A stretch of 34,395 nucleotides of DNA, taken from positions 2,296,783 through 2,331,177 of the forward strand of contig CP070775.1 of the NCBI GenBank assembly GCA_020346185.1. Reading direction: 5' to 3'. Made by a program: the position numbers and the translations under genes. The DNA comes from Betaproteobacteria bacterium (lineage in GTDB: Bacteria > Pseudomonadota > Gammaproteobacteria > Burkholderiales > Eutrophovitaceae). The notes under the pieces were generated by a model that made no database searches, was not told the DNA's origin, and worked only from the letters and a program-made list of their open reading frames with translations. Shown here in pieces: positions 24,030 to 34,354 of this stretch. Positions within the stretch are counted from its first letter, which is position 1. Every line of letters starts with the position of its first letter.

Positions 24030-25178
24030 ATGAATATGACCAGCCATTTGAATATGACCAGCCATTACAGGGGACTCATCGAGCGTTATCGCGACCGCTT
24101 GCCGGTGTCGTCAGACACACCGGTTGTGACGCTTAACGAAGGCAATACCCCGTTGATCGAGTTGTTCAATCTGCCGAATCTGTTGCGCAAAAACGTGCGC
24201 ATTCTGTGCAAGTTCGAAGGCCTGAACCCGACTGGCTCTTTCAAGGACCGGGGCATGACGATGGCTGTTAGCAAAGCGGTCGAAGGCGGTTCGAAAGCAA
24301 TCATATGTGCATCGACCGGGAATACTTCGGCGGCGGCCGCCGCCTATGCCGCGCGCGCCAACATACGCTGCTTCGTTTTGATCCCGGAGGGCAAGATTGC
24401 GCTGGGCAAGTTATCCCAGGCGATGATGCACGGTTCGGTGGTGATCCAGATTCGCGGCAATTTCGACGATGGCATGCGCCTGGTGCAGGAGTTGGCCGAA
24501 ACGATGCCTCTCGATATCGTCAATTCCATCAATCCATACCGTTTACAGGGGCAGAAAACAATTGCCTTCGAAGTGCTCGAGGCACTCGGCGATGCACCCG
24601 ATTATCACGCGTTGCCGGTTGGCAATGCCGGCAATATTTCGGCGCACTGGATTGGCTACAGTGAGGCGGCGGGGATGGCTTGTGGGAGCTGTAATCACTG
24701 TGATGGCAAGTGCCCGTACCTGGAAAACAAGCTGGCGACCCGGCGGCCGATCATGGTCGGCTACCAGGCAAGCGGTGCTGCACCGTTTTTGCGCGGGCAC
24801 ATGGTGGATGATCCGGAAACGGTTGCTACGGCAATCCGTATCGGCCATCCGGTGTCATGGGATCTGGCCTGGGCGGCCAAGAACGAGTCAGGCGGCTGGT
24901 TCGACGAGTGCACCGACGAGGAGATCCTGCGCGGCCAAAAGCTGCTTGCCGAAACTGAAGGTATTTTCTGTGAGCCGGCGTCGGCGGCCTCGATTGCCGG
25001 TGTGTGCAAGGATCTGGAACTGGGCGTGATCGGCGAGGGCTCGACCATTGTCTGCACACTGACTGGGCACGGGCTCAAGGATCCCGACACGGCCATTGAG
25101 CAAAGCACCAAACCGGTGGTGGTTGATGCCAAGCGGGCGGCGATCGAAGGTGTGATTGCCAAACACCTTGGCGGCTAG
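24030..25178 (+). CDS. thrC: Threonine synthase
   Basis: PLP enzyme converting O-phosphohomoserine to threonine. About 382 residues from the first ATG, similar to the short bacterial form. The PLP Lys is Lys72 in NPTGSFKDRGMTMAV. STGNTSAAAAAYAARA and PVGNAGNISAHWIGY are typical PLP-phosphate-binding segments. An unusual insert at about residues 218-228 has four cysteines (CxxCxxCxxxC, ACGSCNHCDGKCPY) and could bind a metal. Three in-frame ATGs (24030, 24036, 24054) lie within a near-perfect 18-base tandem repeat, so the true start is uncertain. No strong ribosome site is seen. A TTG at 24000 is less likely. Confidence 0.95.
   Translation: MNMTSHLNMTSHYRGLIERYRDRLPVSSDTPVVTLNEGNTPLIELFNLPNLLRKNVRILCKFEGLNPTGSFKDRGMTMAVSKAVEGGSKAIICASTGNTSAAAAAYAARANIRCFVLIPEGKIALGKLSQAMMHGSVVIQIRGNFDDGMRLVQELAETMPLDIVNSINPYRLQGQKTIAFEVLEALGDAPDYHALPVGNAGNISAHWIGYSEAAGMACGSCNHCDGKCPYLENKLATRRPIMVGYQASGAAPFLRGHMVDDPETVATAIRIGHPVSWDLAWAAKNESGGWFDECTDEEILRGQKLLAETEGIFCEPASAASIAGVCKDLELGVIGEGSTIVCTLTGHGLKDPDTAIEQSTKPVVVDAKRAAIEGVIAKHLGG
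24033..24068 (+). repeat. 18-base tandem duplication at the thrC start
   Basis: AATATGACCAGCCATTTG (24033-24050) is followed directly by AATATGACCAGCCATTAC (24051-24068), 16 of 18 bases identical. Each copy contains an ATG in the thrC frame, so the duplication adds six codons (NMTSHL then NMTSHY) to the N-terminus. Confidence 0.9.
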
Positions 25179-25198
25179 GCTGACGCGGTAACACTGCG

Positions 25199-25837
25199 AT
25201 GGGGCCGACCCAGCGCTTTGATGACGCACGCAAGTTTTGGGACGGGCGCTTTGACACGGACATCTATATTTTCGGTACTGGCCCGAACGTCTTTCTGACA
25301 TCGCATAAGGGATTGTTCAAACCCGGTATGCGTGTGCTGGCAGTGGCTGACGGGGAAGGACGCAACGGCGTGTGGCTCGCGCAGCTAGGCTGCGACGTGC
25401 TGTCGGTGGACATTTCTCCACTGGCAATTGAAAAGGCGCGCAAGCTTGCTGAGCAGCGGCAGGCTTCGGTTCGTTTCGAGTGTGCCGACCTGATGCAGTG
25501 GCAGTGGCCGCGTGGCGAGTTCGACGCAGTTGTTTGTATCTTTATCCAGTTCGCCTCGCCGATCGAGCGCAAGATATTGTTCGATGGCTTCTGGGCAGCT
25601 CTCAAGCCCGGTGGTGTGTTGCTGATGGAGGGTTACGGCGTAAAGCAGCTTCAGTACACCTCCGGTGGTCCTGGAAAGCTGGAGAACCTTTATACGCTTG
25701 ACATGCTGCGCGAGGCGTTTACGAACTGGGAGTTTGAAAGCCTGCGCGAACACGAAGCGGTGTTGGACGAAGGTCCGAAGCACAGCGGAATGGCAGCGTT
25801 GGTTGATCTTTTTGCTCGCAAACCATCGATTCCCTGA
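25199..25837 (+). CDS. Class I SAM-dependent methyltransferase, TehB-like
   Basis: 212 residues with a Rossmann-type methyltransferase core. It opens with FDDARKFWDGRF and a binding region FGTGPNVFLTSH. The SAM motif VLAVADGEGRNGVWLAQLGC is followed by VLSVDISPLAIEKARKLAEQ and, further on, FDAVVCIFIQFASP and ALKPGGVLLMEGY. The architecture and size match the TehB/thiopurine-methyltransferase-like group, which methylates small thiols, selenium or tellurium compounds. The actual substrate is not apparent. It starts 20 bases after thrC and probably shares its transcript, but there is no clear functional link to threonine synthesis. Confidence 0.88.
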   Translation: MGPTQRFDDARKFWDGRFDTDIYIFGTGPNVFLTSHKGLFKPGMRVLAVADGEGRNGVWLAQLGCDVLSVDISPLAIEKARKLAEQRQASVRFECADLMQWQWPRGEFDAVVCIFIQFASPIERKILFDGFWAALKPGGVLLMEGYGVKQLQYTSGGPGKLENLYTLDMLREAFTNWEFESLREHEAVLDEGPKHSGMAALVDLFARKPSIP

Positions 25838-26046
25838 AGCCATGCGGCTGCAAGTTCGTGTGGTCGTGCCATCCAATGGATAGCAGATGCGCTCGAACGT
25901 TGCACAAGTCTTGTGCGTATGTGATGGGAGCTGATAATTGTTATCGCTTCGACTTCCTCGGCATCTTTTGTGTACGACGGTCGTTATTTGGTTGACTGAC
26001 CAGAAACGCAAGTTCAAGTTGCAACGGGACGTTTGGGGAGCTAACA

Positions 26047-27138
26047 ATGGCGCGACGGCGCATAGTTTCCCTTTGGGTGGCGTCAGTTGTCTTCACCATA
26101 GCCCTGGTGTCGCCGGGAGTTACAACGTCTCTCCCAGGTGGCGATGCCGATGGACTCAGAGTGACGGATTATTTTCTGAGCCACACGAGCAACGAGCCTT
26201 TCTATCGTCAGCAAAAGCTGGATTCGAGAGTAATACTCCACATGCGCGAAGTGGTGTTATCCGGGCGCGAGCGCACTGTATCCGCCGACGGATGGGAGTT
26301 GCTACTGATCCACGGAGGGACTTTTCCCGGCTACGTGACTTTCGACACGAACTACGCGAACGTTTCTCAGATGCGTCACTTTGCTAGGTCTGGTTGGGAC
26401 ACGTTTGCACTGGACCTCGAGGGCTACTGCTTGTCGACGCGGCCCATGATTATGGATGCTCCGACTGCCTTCCCGGAAAGCAAGGCACCGATGCACGGAG
26501 AGTTCACCGTGCGAAACATAGAGCGGGCTGTAGACTTCATTCGGACTTTACGTGGCGTAGAGAAAGTACATCTGTTGGGTTGGTCACTCGGTGCCGATCT
26601 CGAAGTTCCACGCTACGCCATTCAGAAGCCAGGCAAGGACGCAAGCCTCGTTTTTTATGGCGTCGGCTACGATGGTCCGATGAGCATGGACCGCCGTAGG
26701 GAACGCGCGGTTTTAGACGAGGCGGCAAAGGTATTGTATAGCCGTCCTTGCTCGTCGTCACGGCGGGCTGGTCTCGGAACCAAGAAGGAATTCATTGTCC
26801 CCGGCGCGTTCGAGGCATTTCGCACGGCACATCTGGCATCCGATCCGAAATCCGCTGAACTCGGGGGCGCTGTGCGGTGGCCTGCAGGCCGGTCTGTCGA
26901 CCTGGATCTGTCAAAACCCTTTTTCGATGCGTCGAAGATTCGCGTTCCAACGCTAGTGATTGGCGGCGAGGCCGATACTTGGGCTACTTGCGAGAGCAAT
27001 CGACTCCTCGTCGAGTCGCTAGGACGTGAGATCGAAGAGTATGTCGAAATCCCCGGTGGAGGACATTTTCTCCATTTCGAGAAGACGAACGACATTTTCT
27101 ATCGAGCTGTCATCAACTGTCTGGAGGCGAACAACTAG
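26047..27138 (+). CDS. Exported alpha/beta hydrolase
   Basis: 363 residues with an N-terminal Sec signal-like segment (IVSLWVASVVFTIALVSPGV). The hydrolase fold has LLLIHGGTFPG (oxyanion region), the nucleophile Ser180 in GWSLGAD (GxSxG), Asp310 in VIGGEADTWA and His340 in GGGHFLHFE. The full triad is therefore present. A GGGGAG site 6 bases upstream fixes the start. The substrate (ester, lactone or amide) cannot be told. The neighbours, a methyltransferase and nadC, give no clue. The gene probably has its own promoter in the 209-base gap before it, where a small inverted repeat (GATAA-TTG-TTATC, 25933-25945) is the only visible element. Confidence 0.87.
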   Translation: MARRRIVSLWVASVVFTIALVSPGVTTSLPGGDADGLRVTDYFLSHTSNEPFYRQQKLDSRVILHMREVVLSGRERTVSADGWELLLIHGGTFPGYVTFDTNYANVSQMRHFARSGWDTFALDLEGYCLSTRPMIMDAPTAFPESKAPMHGEFTVRNIERAVDFIRTLRGVEKVHLLGWSLGADLEVPRYAIQKPGKDASLVFYGVGYDGPMSMDRRRERAVLDEAAKVLYSRPCSSSRRAGLGTKKEFIVPGAFEAFRTAHLASDPKSAELGGAVRWPAGRSVDLDLSKPFFDASKIRVPTLVIGGEADTWATCESNRLLVESLGREIEEYVEIPGGGHFLHFEKTNDIFYRAVINCLEANN

Positions 27139-27169
27139 GCAAAATTGTACGTCTCGTATTGTTTGGTAC

Positions 27170-27195
27170 TTTCGGACTAGGTTGCCAGTCCGAAA
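27170..27195. repeat. Perfect hairpin between convergent genes
   Basis: TTTCGGACT and AGTCCGAAA form a nine-pair stem around an eight-base loop (27179-27186), in the 172-base gap between the end of the hydrolase gene and the end of nadC. No T-run follows on either strand, so it is not a classic terminator. It could still block or stabilise the two converging transcripts. Confidence 0.6.
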
Positions 27196-27310
27196 CTTCG
27201 ATCGCGTCGCGGAAGGCTGTGAGTTTGTCCGGGCTCGAAGGCTAACAGATTGTATTTGTTCCCCGCTCGCGGCCACACTCTGGAGATCAAGTCCCGGATA
27301 TAGGGACCAA

Positions 27311-28171
27311 TCAACTCATCGACATGAACCGCATCGAAAGATCGATGGCCTGAATATCCTTGGTGAGGTCGCCGATCGATATTCGGTCTACTCCGGTCTT
27401 GGCGATTGCGCGTACGTTGGTCAGCGTGATGCCCCCGGATGCTTCCAACTCGGCGCGACCCGCGGTGACCTTGACCGCCTCGGCCATTTCCTCAGTGGTG
27501 AAATTATCGAGCAGGATCAATTTTGCGTCGCTGGCAATAGCCTGCTCGAGTTGTTCGATGGTTTCGACTTCGATCTGAATCGGTATTTGTGAGTCGATTT
27601 CCCGCGCTTTAGTCAGTACGTTGCCAACGCCACCAGCGGCGGCAATGTGGTTTTCCTTGATCAAGATTCCGTCATAAAGGCCGATACGGTGGTTGACGCC
27701 ACCGCCGGTCTTGACGGCATATTTCAGCGCAAGTCTGAGGCCGGGGATGGTTTTGCGGGTGTCGAGAATGGCAGCGCGAGTTCCCGAAACGGCCTTGACA
27801 TAGCTTCCGGTTTTGGTTGCGACCGCAGAGAGCGTCTGCAGAAAGTTCAGTGCCGTTCGCTCACCGGTCAAAAGTGGTCTGGCCGGCCCGCGCAGATCGC
27901 AGATCGTCGTTTTGGCGGCGACATGGTCACCGTCACCGACGTGCCATTGGACGCTGATTCGAGGATCGAGTTGACGAAACACTTCATCGAGCCAGGCGCC
28001 GCCACACACAGTGCAGTCTTCACGTGTAACGATGTGTGCGTGCGCGAGAACCTCTTCGCCGACCAAGGCGGCGGTAACATCGCCCGATCCGACGTCCTCG
28101 GAAATTGCCTGGGCGACGGCGCGCTCGATATCGTCTCGCAACTTTTCGTTGGGCAGGTGCTGGTCGGTCAT
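27311..28171 (-). CDS. nadC: Nicotinate-nucleotide pyrophosphorylase (carboxylating)
   Basis: Quinolinate phosphoribosyltransferase, which makes nicotinate mononucleotide from quinolinate and PRPP in NAD synthesis. 286 residues from ATG 28171, the normal length. Family motifs are present: EDVGSGDVTAALV, TGERTALNFLQTLSAVAT, LDTRKTIPGLRLALKYAV, GGGVNHRIGLYDGILIKENH and LEASGGITLTNVRAIAKTGV. The frame remains open upstream to 28612, but the extension overlaps another ORF and is not seen in the family. No strong ribosome site is visible. The gene is divergent from an unknown small gene starting at 28235. Confidence 0.97.
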   Translation of the reverse strand: MTDQHLPNEKLRDDIERAVAQAISEDVGSGDVTAALVGEEVLAHAHIVTREDCTVCGGAWLDEVFRQLDPRISVQWHVGDGDHVAAKTTICDLRGPARPLLTGERTALNFLQTLSAVATKTGSYVKAVSGTRAAILDTRKTIPGLRLALKYAVKTGGGVNHRIGLYDGILIKENHIAAAGGVGNVLTKAREIDSQIPIQIEVETIEQLEQAIASDAKLILLDNFTTEEMAEAVKVTAGRAELEASGGITLTNVRAIAKTGVDRISIGDLTKDIQAIDLSMRFMSMS

Positions 28172-28234
28172 TCGTTGTCTGCGGCACAAATGGTGTGCCA
28201 TAAGCCTAACCGTGATGTTTGATTTTAGCGCTGG

Positions 28235-28582
28235 ATGCGCAGAACGCTTGGTGATTTCGTCAAGGCCTTCGAAGCCAAACCCTCTCGAGGCGCCAAACCA
28301 GGGAAACGCGGCATCCTGCCCGGTTCCAAAGTGACCGAAGAAGTCAGCGAGTTTCGCGGTATTCTGCCAGGCCGCGATTCGATCAGTCCCAATCGCCATC
28401 GTGACATCGGCAACATGGAAGAGCTGATTGATTTCATTGCCCGGTGGCGAGAGCATCCCGTTCACCCCTATCCGCAGCAACTTGGCGCGGCGTTGGACGT
28501 GGTCCGAGCCGTTGGCTTGGGATGGCCGGGCCGCAACGCGGTTCAGGACGCCATCAATTGGTTGCTTCGAGGCGGCGTTTGA
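28235..28582 (+). CDS. Small protein of unknown function
   Basis: 115 residues, not recognised. The N-terminal half is basic and Gly/Pro-rich with a repeated GILPG element (KRGILPGSK, FRGILPGRD). The C-terminal half is a likely helical domain (MEELIDFIARWREHP, then QLGAALDVVRAVGLGWPGRN and VQDAINWLLRGG). Codon third positions are GC-rich, as in neighbouring genes, and the composition looks protein-like, which favours coding over chance. The opposite frame (an N-terminal extension of nadC) competes for the same DNA. No clear ribosome site precedes the ATG. The end overlaps the 3' end of the convergent DUF3365 gene by 29 bases. Confidence 0.5.
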   Translation: MRRTLGDFVKAFEAKPSRGAKPGKRGILPGSKVTEEVSEFRGILPGRDSISPNRHRDIGNMEELIDFIARWREHPVHPYPQQLGAALDVVRAVGLGWPGRNAVQDAINWLLRGGV

Positions 28583-29159
28583 TGGTGACCGCGCCGCGGA
28601 TTTGCCCGGCATAATAACCGGTCGCCCGGTCTTTAGGGTATTCCTGCTGCAGGCGGGCCCGCACTGGATCCGGAATGGTTCGCTCGGTTCCGTGGCAGGT
28701 CAGGCACAAGGGTTTGACCGGCAGTGCTTTCATGTAGCGAAAGTAGGTTGCGTCAGGCTCCGGGACGATTTCGGTATGTTCCAGCTGGGTCGTGTTTCGT
28801 GCCGCTGCAGCAGCCTCATCAAAGTTGCGAAGTACCTTTTGCTCCCATGCATCGGGTTGGCCGATCAACGGATTACGCGGCCTCAAGCTGACCCGGCTTA
28901 CCTTCCAACCAGTCTCGCGGGACAAGGACACGGCAAGCTCTGGTGCAGTGTCGCGGCAGACGCTGATCGCACCTTCGGGTCCGGAATCGGACAGGGCCTG
29001 CTTGAGCGCGCTACCAAGCTTCTTGATCAAGTCGCCGGCAACTTGGCGCGCCTGCCGGGTCATGCCCTGCTGGTCGCCTTGCTCATGATGCTGTTCTGCA
29101 GGCGCCGGCCCAGCAGCGAACAGCATGGCGTACAGGGATACGGTCAGCAAGCGATTCAT
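28554..29159 (-). CDS. DUF3365 (Tll0287-like) c-type haem protein
   Basis: 201 residues with a signal peptide (MNRLLTVSLYAMLFAAGPAPA). The mature part has the DUF3365 layout: a helix with ARQVAGDLIKKLGSALKQAL, AISVCRDTAPELAVSLSRET, VSRVSLRPRNPLIGQPDAWE and YMKALPVKPLCLTCHGTE. CLTCH (Cys152, Cys155, His156) is a regular haem c binding motif, so the protein is probably a periplasmic haem sensor or small cytochrome. The structural relative Tll0287 suggests redox or gas sensing. It stands alone and is divergent from clpB. The ribosome site is weak. Confidence 0.88.
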   Translation of the reverse strand: MNRLLTVSLYAMLFAAGPAPAEQHHEQGDQQGMTRQARQVAGDLIKKLGSALKQALSDSGPEGAISVCRDTAPELAVSLSRETGWKVSRVSLRPRNPLIGQPDAWEQKVLRNFDEAAAAARNTTQLEHTEIVPEPDATYFRYMKALPVKPLCLTCHGTERTIPDPVRARLQQEYPKDRATGYYAGQIRGAVTIKRRLEATN

Positions 29160-29267
29160 TTGTAAGTTGCCTGTTGTAAACGTGATTCTGGCAATTTGCC
29201 ACCTTTATGCATCGCGTGCAAACGCACTGAGGTGCGCTTCGAGTCAGGCCATTTCGCCGCTTTGGTG

Positions 29268-29296
29268 CTTGAAATCATGGCATTGCCACCCAATGT
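29268..29296 (+). promoter_or_regulatory. Sigma-32 (RpoH) heat-shock promoter of clpB
   Basis: CTTGAAA (29268-29274) and CCCAATGT (29289-29296) are 14 bases apart. They match the RpoH consensus (CTTGAAA, 13-15 bases, CCCCATnT) at every fixed position but one. Transcription would start near 29304, 24 bases before the clpB ATG. Confidence 0.8.
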
Positions 29297-29327
29297 TGGC
29301 GGTAATGACGTATTCAAGGATGACACC

Positions 29328-31940
<2,613 letters not shown>

Positions 31941-31995
31941 CAGCAGTGGAATATTTGGTCGGTTTTCCCGGATAATCCAGCCTTTCAGAGTTATC

Positions 31996-32028
31996 GCCCG
32001 ACCGGATACGCCGTTCGGGCTGATTTTT
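31996..32028 (+). terminator. Terminator-like hairpin after clpB
   Basis: GCCCGA pairs with TCGGGC and, after one C-T mismatch, CGG pairs with CCG around a five-base loop. TGATTTTT follows. It lies 56 bases after the clpB stop and only 7 bases before the scpA ATG, so it separates clpB from scpA and may also shape scpA expression. Confidence 0.6.
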
Positions 32029-32034
32029 AGCGCG

Positions 32035-32841
32035 ATGAGCCTGGACGTTACGCAAGCCACCCCGCAACCGCTGGCTCGTTTCAAAGGCGAGCCGATCGTC
32101 GAGTTGCCGGCCGATCTCTACATCCCACCGGAAGCACTCGAGGTGGTTCTGGAGGCATTCGAAGGTCCGCTCGACCTGCTTTTGTATCTGATTCGCAGAC
32201 ATAATCTTGACGTGCTCGACATTCCCATGGCCGATCTGACACGGCAATACATGGCGTATGTCGAAATGATGCATGAGCATCAGCTCGAGTTGGCGGCGGA
32301 GTATCTGCTGATAGCGGCAATGCTTACGGAAATCAAGTCGCGAATGCTGTTGCCGCGGCCTATCCATCTGGTGGAGGAGGAAGATCCACGCGCGGAGTTG
32401 GTGCGGCGTCTTGTCGAGTACGAGCGAATGAAACTGGCGGCTCAGAAGATCAACGAGCTACCGCAAGTCGGTCGGGATTTCACACCGGTTTCTGTATGGT
32501 TCGACAGGTCTACCGAAGAGGTGCTGCCGGATGTCGACGCGGAAGATCTGCGGAGTGCGTGGTTGGGGTTGCTCGCACGGGCGCGTGTCAGACGGCACCA
32601 TCGCATCAGTCGCGAGGAACTGTCAGTGCGTGAACACATGAGCGAGATCCTGCGGCGCTTGCATAACCTCAAGTTTGTCCGGTTCGAAGAGTTGTTCGAC
32701 CCGGAACGCGGCGTGGCAGTGCTGGTGGTCACGTTTCTGGCAATCTTGGAACTTGCTAAGGAAAACCTCGTAGAGGTGTCACAACAAGGTGTTTTTTCAC
32801 CGATTTATGTAAGGCTTACGCATGAACTTGCAACCGTCTGA
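32035..32841 (+). CDS. scpA: Segregation and condensation protein A
   Basis: Kleisin subunit of the SMC-ScpAB condensin-like complex that organises and segregates the chromosome. 268 residues. The N-terminal helical domain contains FEGPLDLLLYLIRRHNLDVLDIPMADL (quoted in two parts: FEGPLDLLLYLIRRH and NLDVLDIPMADL), the most conserved segment of the family, followed by YLLIAAMLTEIKSRMLLPRP. The C-terminal winged-helix domain ends in VAVLVVTFLAILELAKENLV and YVRLTHELATV. It overlaps scpB by 20 bases, so the two are coupled. No good ribosome site or promoter is visible between the clpB terminator and the start. No smc gene is in the window. Confidence 0.95.
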   Translation: MSLDVTQATPQPLARFKGEPIVELPADLYIPPEALEVVLEAFEGPLDLLLYLIRRHNLDVLDIPMADLTRQYMAYVEMMHEHQLELAAEYLLIAAMLTEIKSRMLLPRPIHLVEEEDPRAELVRRLVEYERMKLAAQKINELPQVGRDFTPVSVWFDRSTEEVLPDVDAEDLRSAWLGLLARARVRRHHRISREELSVREHMSEILRRLHNLKFVRFEELFDPERGVAVLVVTFLAILELAKENLVEVSQQGVFSPIYVRLTHELATV

Positions 32842-33514
32842 TTTTGCGCAAATTAAACGCGCTGTCGAGGCGGCATTGCTGGCCAGTTCGGAACCACTCG
32901 CGGTTACGGAATTGCGAAGGTTGTTCGACGAGGACCACGGGGCCGAAATAATACGTCGCGTACTCGAGGATTTGCAGGGCGACTGGAGCGAACGCGGGGT
33001 TGAACTGGTAAACGTAGCCAGTGGTTGGCGGTTCCAGGTACGACCTGACTTTCAGCAGCGACTGAACAAATTGAACCCTCACAAGCCGCCGAGGTACTCC
33101 CGCGCTGTATTGGAGACACTGGCAATCATCGCCTATAAACAACCCGTTACGCGCGGTGATATAGAAGAAATTCGGGGTGTGTCAGTTTCCGCTAACATCC
33201 TCAAGGTCCTCGAGGCGCGTGGCTGGATCGATGTCGTTGGGCACAAGGAATCGCCGGGCCGTCCGGCGCTCTTTTCAACGACCAGATCGTTTCTTGACGA
33301 TTTGGGTCTGCGGTCCTTGAGTGAATTGCCGTCGCTTGAGGACCTGGGCACGTTGATAGAAAGTGGCGACGTCGAGGCGAGCTCGGCCTTCATAGAAGGA
33401 AGTGTTGAGCAAGAAGCAAGTACACCGGACGAAGCGATGGCAGTCGCGGGCTTGGCGGAGGAAAGCGGAGCACCTGCCACTGAAGCAATAGAGCAAGCGT
33501 CAGCGCGAAGTTAA
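32822..33514 (+). CDS. scpB: Segregation and condensation protein B
   Basis: Winged-helix partner of ScpA in the SMC complex. 230 residues. The first ~165 residues form the two winged-helix domains (AVEAALLASSEPLAVTELRR, YSRAVLETLAIIAYKQPVTR, then GDIEEIRGVSVSANILKVLE and GRPALFSTTRSFLDDLGL). The C-terminal ~60 residues are acidic and Ser/Ala-rich (SSAFIEGSVEQEASTPDE), a poorly ordered tail longer than in many homologues. The ATG at 32822 is inside the scpA gene, with AAGG 7 bases upstream, so the two are translated in coupling. Confidence 0.95.
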   Translation: MNLQPSDFAQIKRAVEAALLASSEPLAVTELRRLFDEDHGAEIIRRVLEDLQGDWSERGVELVNVASGWRFQVRPDFQQRLNKLNPHKPPRYSRAVLETLAIIAYKQPVTRGDIEEIRGVSVSANILKVLEARGWIDVVGHKESPGRPALFSTTRSFLDDLGLRSLSELPSLEDLGTLIESGDVEASSAFIEGSVEQEASTPDEAMAVAGLAEESGAPATEAIEQASARS

Positions 33515-33524
33515 GAAAAGAGAT

Positions 33525-33540
33525 TTACAATGCATTGTAA
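33525..33540. promoter_or_regulatory. Perfect 16-base palindrome upstream of the parA-like gene
   Basis: TTACAATGCATTGTAA reads the same on both strands. It lies 21 bases before the ATG at 33562. A possible -35 (TTTACA, 33524-33529) overlaps its left half, with a -10-like TTTTAT at 33548. A repressor bound here would block transcription, and autoregulation by a ParA-type protein is one option. The binding protein is not known. Confidence 0.55.
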
Positions 33541-33561
33541 CCTCATGTTTTATTGAGATCT

Positions 33562-34191
33562 ATGAGGTCAATCCTGATTGTTAACCCGAAAGGTGGGGCA
33601 GGGAAGACGACCTTAGCAACCAATTTGGCAGGTGGTCTGGCCTCGGCTGGCGATGATGAAGTCAGGCTTTGGGACCTCGACCGGCAGCACTCTGCCCTGG
33701 CATGGCTAGCGCTTCGGCCAGCAGACCGACCGATCATCAGGTCCCTGGTTGGCACGAAGAAGGAGCATGGCCAGTCGGCCAGGAGTCGCACCGGTTGGCT
33801 CATTTTGGATGCGCCCGCTGGTATCCGCGGAAAGATGCTGCAGCGCGCATTAAGAATTGTCAACAAGGTAATTGTTCCGATTCAACCATCAATTTTCGAT
33901 ATGGCCGCATCGAGAGATTTCCTTCTCGAACTTCTGGAGGAGAAGGCGGTTCGGAAGCACAAATGCGCTATCGGTATCGTTGGCATGCGGGTGGATCCGC
34001 GAACGCGTGCAGCGTCTACGCTAGGCGCCTATTTGCAGCAATATGATTTGCCGATGTTGACCTGGTTGCGTGACACCCAGACTTATGCGAACGCGGCCTT
34101 TAAGGGGCTGAGCATTTTCGATCTTCCGGTCTCAATCAGTGGTCGCGACACTGAACAGTGGCGGCCAATTCTTGAATGGGTAACTGACTGA
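33562..34191 (+). CDS. ParA-family P-loop ATPase
   Basis: 209 residues. The deviant Walker A motif KGGAGKTT (residues 10-17) is followed by LATNLAGGLASAG and the Walker A' region (VRLWDLDRQHSALAW). Walker B is in WLILDAPAGIRGKML, and VIVPIQPSIFDMAASRDFL continues the fold. The short length and lack of an N-terminal DNA-binding extension fit the small type Ib/orphan ParA group, which positions cellular cargo or plasmids. No ParB or centromere-like repeats are seen nearby, so it is an orphan. The ATG at 33562 is preferred over the TTG at 33553. The palindrome described above sits just upstream. Confidence 0.88.
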   Translation: MRSILIVNPKGGAGKTTLATNLAGGLASAGDDEVRLWDLDRQHSALAWLALRPADRPIIRSLVGTKKEHGQSARSRTGWLILDAPAGIRGKMLQRALRIVNKVIVPIQPSIFDMAASRDFLLELLEEKAVRKHKCAIGIVGMRVDPRTRAASTLGAYLQQYDLPMLTWLRDTQTYANAAFKGLSIFDLPVSISGRDTEQWRPILEWVTD

Positions 34192-34220
34192 CGCGTCTGT
34201 CACGTGGCGTTACACCTCTG

Positions 34221-34249
34221 TTGCGTGTTATTACGCAGATTGCTAAAAT
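34221..34249 (+). promoter_or_regulatory. Sigma-70 promoter of the initiator tRNA
   Basis: TTGCGT (34221-34226) and TAAAAT (34244-34249) are 17 bases apart, followed by a GC-rich TCCGCTCC that could be a stringent discriminator. The transcript would start near 34256, 17 bases before the mature tRNA. Confidence 0.65.
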
Positions 34250-34272
34250 TCCGCTCCTGGCATTCTGACGGT

Positions 34273-34349
<77 letters not shown>

Positions 34350-34354
34350 ATTCC

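Noticed and set aside
23989..24033. Possible 14-residue leader peptide (MAAFWPPTRSHLNE) ending in an overlap with the thrC ATG
   Set aside because: GGGGAG touches the ATG with no spacing, and the peptide has no run of threonine or related codons, so attenuation control is not supported.
28172..28612. N-terminal extension of nadC
   Set aside because: The 286-residue form from 28171 has the normal family length, and the extension shows no known domain.
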